Source of the DNA: Rhodococcus sp. SGAir0479
Lineage (GTDB): Bacteria > Actinomycetota > Actinomycetes > Mycobacteriales > Mycobacteriaceae
Direction of reading: 5' to 3'
DNA length: 64,000 bases
Assembly (NCBI RefSeq): GCF_005484805.1
Contig: NZ_CP039432.1
Coordinates: 4,278,001 to 4,342,000 of the forward strand
The translations under genes and the position numbers were made by a program. The notes beneath the pieces are model-generated. The model saw only the letters and a program-made list of their open reading frames with translations, searched no databases and had not been told where the DNA came from. Every line of letters begins with the position of its first letter. The stretch's first letter is position 1. Below are positions 60,626 to 64,000 of this stretch, in pieces.

Positions 60626-61587
60626 GGGCGCAGCACCCCGCCGCGGCGTCCGGCGTCGCGCAGCTTCTCGAGCCAGCCGTCCTCGCCCGGTTCGATCCCC
60701 GTGACGGTCCACCGCTCGCGCTGCTCGTAGCGCCGGCGGGCGTCGTGCCCGGCCTCGACCAGGTCGGCGATCGTTCCCCGGTCCGCGAGTTCGGTGCGCG
60801 CCCGGTTCAGCACCGCCAGCGTCTCGTCCAGCGCGGTCAGCAGCGCGTCCCGGTTGCCCTCGCACATCGCGCGCACCAGGGTGGGCGCGCTGCCGGCCAC
60901 CCGGGTGCCGTCGCGGAACGAGCCGGCCGCCAGGCCCAGCGCCAGCTCACCGCCGGCCGCCCCGGCCAGGGCCAACGCCTCGGCCAGCACGTGCGGCAGG
61001 TGCGAGACCCGCGCGACGGCGGCGTCGTGCTCGGCGGACTCGGCCGGCACCACCACGGCGCCGCAGTCCAGCGCCAGCCGCGCCACCTGCGACCAGATCT
61101 GCGGGTCGACGCCGTCGTCGGCGCTCACCACCCACACCGCGTCGCGGAACAGGTCCGGGTCGCCGGCCTCCCAGCCCGACTGCGACGTCCCGGCCATCGG
61201 ATGCCCGCCGACGAACCGGTCCCTCAGCCCGTGACGGGCCACGGCGGCGGCCACCTCGGCCTTGACGCTGACGACGTCGGTGACGGGGCAGCCGGGGGCG
61301 TGCTCGGCGATCGCCGCGAGCGTCGCGTCGACCGCGGGCAGCGGCACCGCGACCACGATCAGCGCCCGGTCCGCAGCGGCCCGGCGGAGCACCGCGACGA
61401 GGTCGGTGTCGGCGTCGAAACCGTCGGCGCGGGCGGCGTCCACGGTGGGCGCGGAACGGTTCCAACCCCACCCGCGGCGGCCCGCCCGGACGGCGGCGCG
61501 GAGCAGCGACCCACCGATCAGACCCAGGCCGAGAACACAGACGGGAGGTGCGGGAACGGAGGCAGACACCCGAACAGGTTGGCACAT
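60622..61587 (-). CDS. tyrA: Prephenate dehydrogenase
   Basis: The 321-residue protein has the NAD motif 'VCVLGLGLIGGSLLRA', 'VVAVPLPAVDATLAAI', 'DVVSVKAEV' and the catalytic 'GGHPMAGTSQSGWEAG', all typical of TyrA. It converts prephenate to 4-hydroxyphenylpyruvate for tyrosine synthesis. The ATG gives a short N-terminal extension; a GTG six codons in is an alternative. It shares a 49 bp gap with the divergent TadA-associated gene and overlaps the amidase gene. A partner chorismate mutase is not visible. Confidence 0.9.
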   Translation of the reverse strand: MCQPVRVSASVPAPPVCVLGLGLIGGSLLRAAVRAGRRGWGWNRSAPTVDAARADGFDADTDLVAVLRRAAADRALIVVAVPLPAVDATLAAIAEHAPGCPVTDVVSVKAEVAAAVARHGLRDRFVGGHPMAGTSQSGWEAGDPDLFRDAVWVVSADDGVDPQIWSQVARLALDCGAVVVPAESAEHDAAVARVSHLPHVLAEALALAGAAGGELALGLAAGSFRDGTRVAGSAPTLVRAMCEGNRDALLTALDETLAVLNRARTELADRGTIADLVEAGHDARRRYEQRERWTVTGIEPGEDGWLEKLRDAGRRGGVLRP

Positions 61588-61623
61588 CGGGCGCTGGACT
61601 TCTTATGGAGGCGGTGCGCGGGC

Positions 61624-61636
61624 TACCGTTGCGCGC
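61624..61636 (+). promoter_or_regulatory. -10 box of the TadA-associated gene
   Basis: TACCGT (61624-61629) lies seven bases before the ATG at 61637, which has no Shine-Dalgarno sequence. Confidence 0.4.
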
Positions 61637-62176
61637 ATGGGTGCACAGCGCGCGAACGACAACCGGGCCTCCGCCGGGTCGATGGAGGACCTGGACGGCT
61701 TCGGCATCGCTGTCGTCCGTGAAGAAGGCCGGTGGAAGTGCACGCCGTTGACCGACGGAGCGCTCACGAGCCTGCGGACCGCCGAGAAGGAACTGTTGGC
61801 GCTGCGTAGCTCGGGTGCCGTGTTCGGTCTGCTCGACGTGGACGAGGAGTTCTTCGTCATCGTCCGGCCCGCGCCGGCGGGCACCCGTCTGCTGGTCTCG
61901 GACGCCACCGCCGCGATCGACTACGACATCGCCGCCGACGTGCTCGACGCCCTCAACGTCGACGTCCCGGACATCGACCCGGACGACCTCGACGACGTCG
62001 AGCCCTGGGAGGAGGGCGACCTCGGGGTGCTCGCCGACCTCGGGCTGCCCGAGGCGGTCCTGGGCGTGATCCTCGCCGAGACCGACCTGTACCCCGACGA
62101 GCAGCTGACGATGATCGCGCAGCGCTGCGGCTTCGAAGCGGAGCTGTCGGCGGCGCTCGACAAGCTGCCGCACTGA
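61637..62176 (+). CDS. tRNA adenosine deaminase-associated protein
   Basis: The 179-residue acidic protein matches the actinobacterial family always encoded beside TadA: 'GFGIAVVREEGRWKCTPL', 'FGLLDVDEEFFVIVRP', 'LLVSDATAAIDYDIA' and 'WEEGDLGVLADLGLP'. It has no signal peptide. Its role is unknown but the linkage suggests help with the deaminase. Its stop is 16 bp before the TadA start. The ATG appears leaderless. Confidence 0.88.
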   Translation: MGAQRANDNRASAGSMEDLDGFGIAVVREEGRWKCTPLTDGALTSLRTAEKELLALRSSGAVFGLLDVDEEFFVIVRPAPAGTRLLVSDATAAIDYDIAADVLDALNVDVPDIDPDDLDDVEPWEEGDLGVLADLGLPEAVLGVILAETDLYPDEQLTMIAQRCGFEAELSAALDKLPH

Positions 62177-62192
62177 TCCCCGGTAGCCGCGC

Positions 62193-62651
62193 GTGACCCT
62201 GCAGGACGACGAGCGGATGATCCGCGCGGCGCTCGACGCGGCCGCCGCGGCCGCCGACATCGACGTGCCCGTCGGTGCGGTCGTGTTCGACGCCGACGGG
62301 ATGGAACTGGCCCGGGCGGCGAACGCCCGCGAGGCCGCGGCCGACCCGACCGCGCACGCCGAGATTCTCGCCCTGCGCGCCGCGGCGCGGGTCCACGGGG
62401 ACGGTTGGCGTCTCGAGGGCGCCACCCTCGCGGTGACGCTGGAACCGTGCACGATGTGCGCGGGCGCCCTGGTGCTCGCCCGGGTGCGGCGTGTGGTGTT
62501 CGGCGCGTGGGAACCGAAGACCGGCGCGGTCGGTTCGTTGTGGGACGTCGTCCGCGACCGCCGTCTGACCCACCGCCCCGAGGTGCGCGGCGGGGTGCTC
62601 GAGGACGAGTGCGCGGGCGTTCTCGCAAGTTTCTTTCAGGGCCAGCGCTGA
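62193..62651 (+). CDS. tadA: tRNA-specific adenosine deaminase TadA
   Basis: The 152-residue cytidine-deaminase-fold enzyme has the zinc motif H55-A-E57 and P85-C86-x2-C89, with E57 as proton shuttle. TadA converts A34 to inosine in tRNA-Arg(ACG), which lets it read CGU, CGC and CGA. That tRNA is encoded in this window at 42832. The GTG start follows 'ccggtagccgcgc' with only a weak Shine-Dalgarno sequence. It is the second gene of a pair with its associated protein. Confidence 0.92.
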   Translation: MTLQDDERMIRAALDAAAAAADIDVPVGAVVFDADGMELARAANAREAAADPTAHAEILALRAAARVHGDGWRLEGATLAVTLEPCTMCAGALVLARVRRVVFGAWEPKTGAVGSLWDVVRDRRLTHRPEVRGGVLEDECAGVLASFFQGQR

Positions 62652-62795
62652 CCCTCTGACCTGCGACGACGTCTGGTATCGGGGCCCCGGTCGCCGAGGA
62701 TCCCCGGCAGGATTCCGCGAAACGTGGTGTCGTGGAGGTAGGTGCTCGTGTGGCACCGCAGCCGCAAGGTTCGGACGGATTCACGGAGGTGACTC

Positions 62796-62993
62796 GTGGG
62801 AATCGGAGACAAGGCCCAGAACAAGGCTCAGGACCTCGGGGGTAAGGCCAAGGAGGCCGCCGGCAAGGCGACCGACGACGAGGACCTGAAGAACGAGGGC
62901 AAGGGCGACCAGGTCAAGTCGGCCGCCAAGGATGCGGGCGAAAAGGTCAAGGACGCCGCCTCGACAGCCAAGGATAAACTCACCGGAAAGTAG
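62796..62993 (+). CDS. CsbD-family stress protein
   Basis: The 65-residue protein is very hydrophilic, rich in Lys, Ala, Gly, Asp and Glu, with the repeated 'K-x-A-x-x-x-A-G-K' style helices of CsbD proteins ('AQDLGGKAKEAAGKA'). CsbD proteins are small general-stress proteins of unknown action. The GTG start follows GGAGG by five bases. It is followed by tRNA-Ser(CGA) 51 bp later. Confidence 0.88.
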   Translation: MGIGDKAQNKAQDLGGKAKEAAGKATDDEDLKNEGKGDQVKSAAKDAGEKVKDAASTAKDKLTGK

Positions 62994-63044
62994 TGCTGAC
63001 CAGCCGATTTCTGGCTGAGCGTCGACTCCGGTACAGTTCTCGGC

Positions 63045-63135
63045 GGTGGCGTGTCCGAGCGGCCGAAGGTGCAGCACTCGAAATGCTGTGTACGGTAACC
63101 CCGTACCGAGGGTTCAAATCCCTCCGCCACCGCCA
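63045..63135 (+). tRNA. tRNA-Ser (anticodon CGA)
   Basis: GGTGGCG pairs with CGCCACC (63125-63131), discriminator G and encoded CCA (63133-63135). The loop CTCGAAA carries CGA at 63079-63081. The variable arm is long (TACGGTAACCCCGTA), as in serine tRNAs. Confidence 0.95.
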
Positions 63136-63136
63136 G

Positions 63137-63171
63137 AAAGCCCCCCACCTGCGTGCAGGTGGGGGGCTTTT
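63137..63171 (+). terminator. Terminator of tRNA-Ser(CGA)
   Basis: AAAGCCCCCCACCTGC pairs with GCAGGTGGGGGGCTTT around a two-base loop and is followed by T. It starts two bases after the CCA end. Confidence 0.8.
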
Positions 63172-63246
63172 CGCTTTCCGGGGCCGCCCCCAGTGCGCGG
63201 CGCCCGGGACGCCGGACCGGGTGGTCGCGGCCGTCCACGACCGACA

Positions 63247-63281
63247 AGACCCCCGGCCGTCCGGGGGGCGGCCGGGGGTCT
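63247..63281. terminator. Hairpin at the end of the 38-residue peptide gene
   Basis: AGACCCCCGGCCG pairs with CGGCCGGGGGTCT around a nine-base loop. It lies 13 bp beyond the stop of the minus-strand peptide gene and probably terminates it. Confidence 0.65.
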
Positions 63282-63293
63282 CGTCGAGTGCCG

Positions 63294-63410
63294 TCAGCTC
63301 AGGGCGGTGAAGACGTTGAGCTCGCTGACCGAGCCGCTGTCGCTGGCGATGACCCGGACGAAGCTGCCGAGGGCGATCTCGACCATGTCGAGCAGCGAGA
63401 GGGATCCCAT
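63294..63410 (-). CDS. 38-residue peptide of unknown function
   Basis: A minus-strand frame of 38 codons begins at ATG 63410 with AAGGAG six bases upstream, an excellent ribosome site, and ends at TGA 63294. The peptide starts M-G-S-L-S-L-L-D-M-V and is hydrophobic with a few acidic residues and one Arg, consistent with a short amphipathic or membrane-associated helix. It has no signal peptide or Cys. A terminator hairpin follows. The good translation signals make it more certain than most short frames. I know no named family. Confidence 0.6.
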   Translation of the reverse strand: MGSLSLLDMVEIALGSFVRVIASDSGSVSELNVFTALS

Positions 63411-63702
63411 TGTTTCTCCTTGAAACCAAAGTGGTTGGCCTGCAAAGATTGCCGAGTCCGGGACGGATCTGATCGTTCCCGAACGCGACAGTGTGCGTCA
63501 TGAAGCTAGCGGGCGTCCGTCCGGCTTGTCGTTACCGAAAATGATGAAGGCCCGGGTGATTTGGGCCCGTTGACGTCGCCGTGCGAACGTCAACTTCACC
63601 CTCGGCGGCATTGTTCCGGTGACGTGCATCACATCCGGTCACACATCGGCGACCCGCCTCGTCCTCCTTGCGACCCTGCATCAGCGCACCGGAGGAAACA
63701 CC

Positions 63703-64000
63703 ATGAACGCTCGTCTCGACTTCTACGGCAACGCCACCGCCGCCAAGTTCGCCCGGTACATCAACTCGGCGGGCAAGGTGATCGGTGACTCGACGCTGCC
63801 GGCCGCGACCCAGGAACTGGTCAAGATCCGTGCCAGTCAGATCAACGGCTGCGGCTTCTGCACCGACATGCACACCAAGGACGCCGCGCACGCGGGCGAG
63901 ACATCGGTGCGGCTGAATCTCGTCGCGGCCTGGCGCGAGGCCACCGTCTTCACCGATGCCGAGCGGGCCGCGCTGGAGTTGACCGAGGAGGGAACCCGCA
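63703..64000 (+). CDS. AhpD/carboxymuconolactone decarboxylase-like protein, truncated by the window
   Basis: About 99 codons are present before the window ends. 'NGCGFCTDMHTKDA' has the C-x2-C-x3-H of the AhpD core, which acts as a thiol peroxidase or reductase. The ATG follows GGAGGAAACACC, a strong ribosome site. The C-terminal half lies outside the window, so length and neighbours cannot be judged. A role in peroxide defence is the family expectation. Confidence 0.85.
   Translation, partial: MNARLDFYGNATAAKFARYINSAGKVIGDSTLPAATQELVKIRASQINGCGFCTDMHTKDAAHAGETSVRLNLVAAWREATVFTDAERAALELTEEGTR

Overview
The window is high-GC DNA from a mycolic-acid-containing actinobacterium, most likely Rhodococcus or a close relative such as Prescottella or Nocardia. 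This rests on gene content: arabinogalactan galactofuranosyltransferases with their Wzm/Wzt exporter, a secreted mycolyltransferase, the bacterial proteasome activator Bpa, a mycofactocin-type dehydrogenase, a KshA-like steroid hydroxylase and an F420-type oxidoreductase. Many genes also look leaderless, with a TANNNT box about seven bases before the start codon. No rRNA and no CRISPR array is present.

Layout. (1) 0.07-11.7 kb is an envelope-glycan locus. It holds a secreted repeat protein, a flippase-type membrane protein, an LpxA-like acyltransferase divergent from a DegT aminotransferase and a Gfo/Idh oxidoreductase, a metallo-beta-lactamase-fold protein, a 742-residue polytopic protein, a family 2 glycosyltransferase, a GlfT2-like galactofuranosyltransferase and a TylF-type methyltransferase. 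(2) 11.8-19.8 kb holds GlfT1, Wzt, Wzm, Bpa, a SufS-like protein without its PLP lysine, a quinone oxidoreductase, a lactate-monooxygenase-like flavoenzyme and a MarR regulator. (3) 19.87-23.59 kb is tRNA-Ser(TGA) followed by a decayed prophage of about 3.6 kb. It has a broken integrase, a broken HK97 capsid gene, an intact lower-GC pair (RexA-like soluble protein plus four-helix membrane protein) and a duplicated tRNA 3' end at its far side. (4) 23.6-27.4 kb has two copies of a 120-130 bp hairpin repeat, each followed by a small secreted protein gene, then a membrane-anchored protein and a mycolyltransferase. (5) 27.5-30.4 kb is an IclR, SDR and frameshifted KshA cluster. (6) 30.8-34.1 kb is a VTC, DUF4956 and CotH operon. 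(7) 34.1-44.7 kb has an aldo/keto reductase, an MFS exporter and its MarR regulator, a BCCT transporter, a secreted nucleotidase, a HisC/Pat aminotransferase, a dienelactone-hydrolase-like protein, tRNA-Ser(GCT), tRNA-Arg(ACG) and a D-2-hydroxyacid dehydrogenase. (8) 44.7-53.1 kb is mostly catabolic: acyl-CoA synthetase, thioesterase, MetF-like protein, methyltransferase, aldehyde dehydrogenase, SnoaL-like protein, F420 oxidoreductase and epimerase. (9) 53.1-64 kb has Vsr with a 5-methylcytosine methyltransferase, a ClpC/ClpB-type unfoldase, two uncharacterised proteins, amidase, prephenate dehydrogenase, TadA with its companion, CsbD, tRNA-Ser(CGA), a 38-residue peptide and a truncated AhpD-like gene.

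Two systems deserve most attention. The LpxA/GnnB/GnnA-like trio resembles the machinery that makes 3-amino-3-acyl UDP-GlcNAc for amide-linked lipid A in some Gram-negative bacteria, yet sits in a lineage without lipid A. The prophage remnant has kept intact only a two-gene module with RexA/RexB-like architecture, which suggests selection for anti-phage defence. All family calls come from reading motifs; no database search was run.
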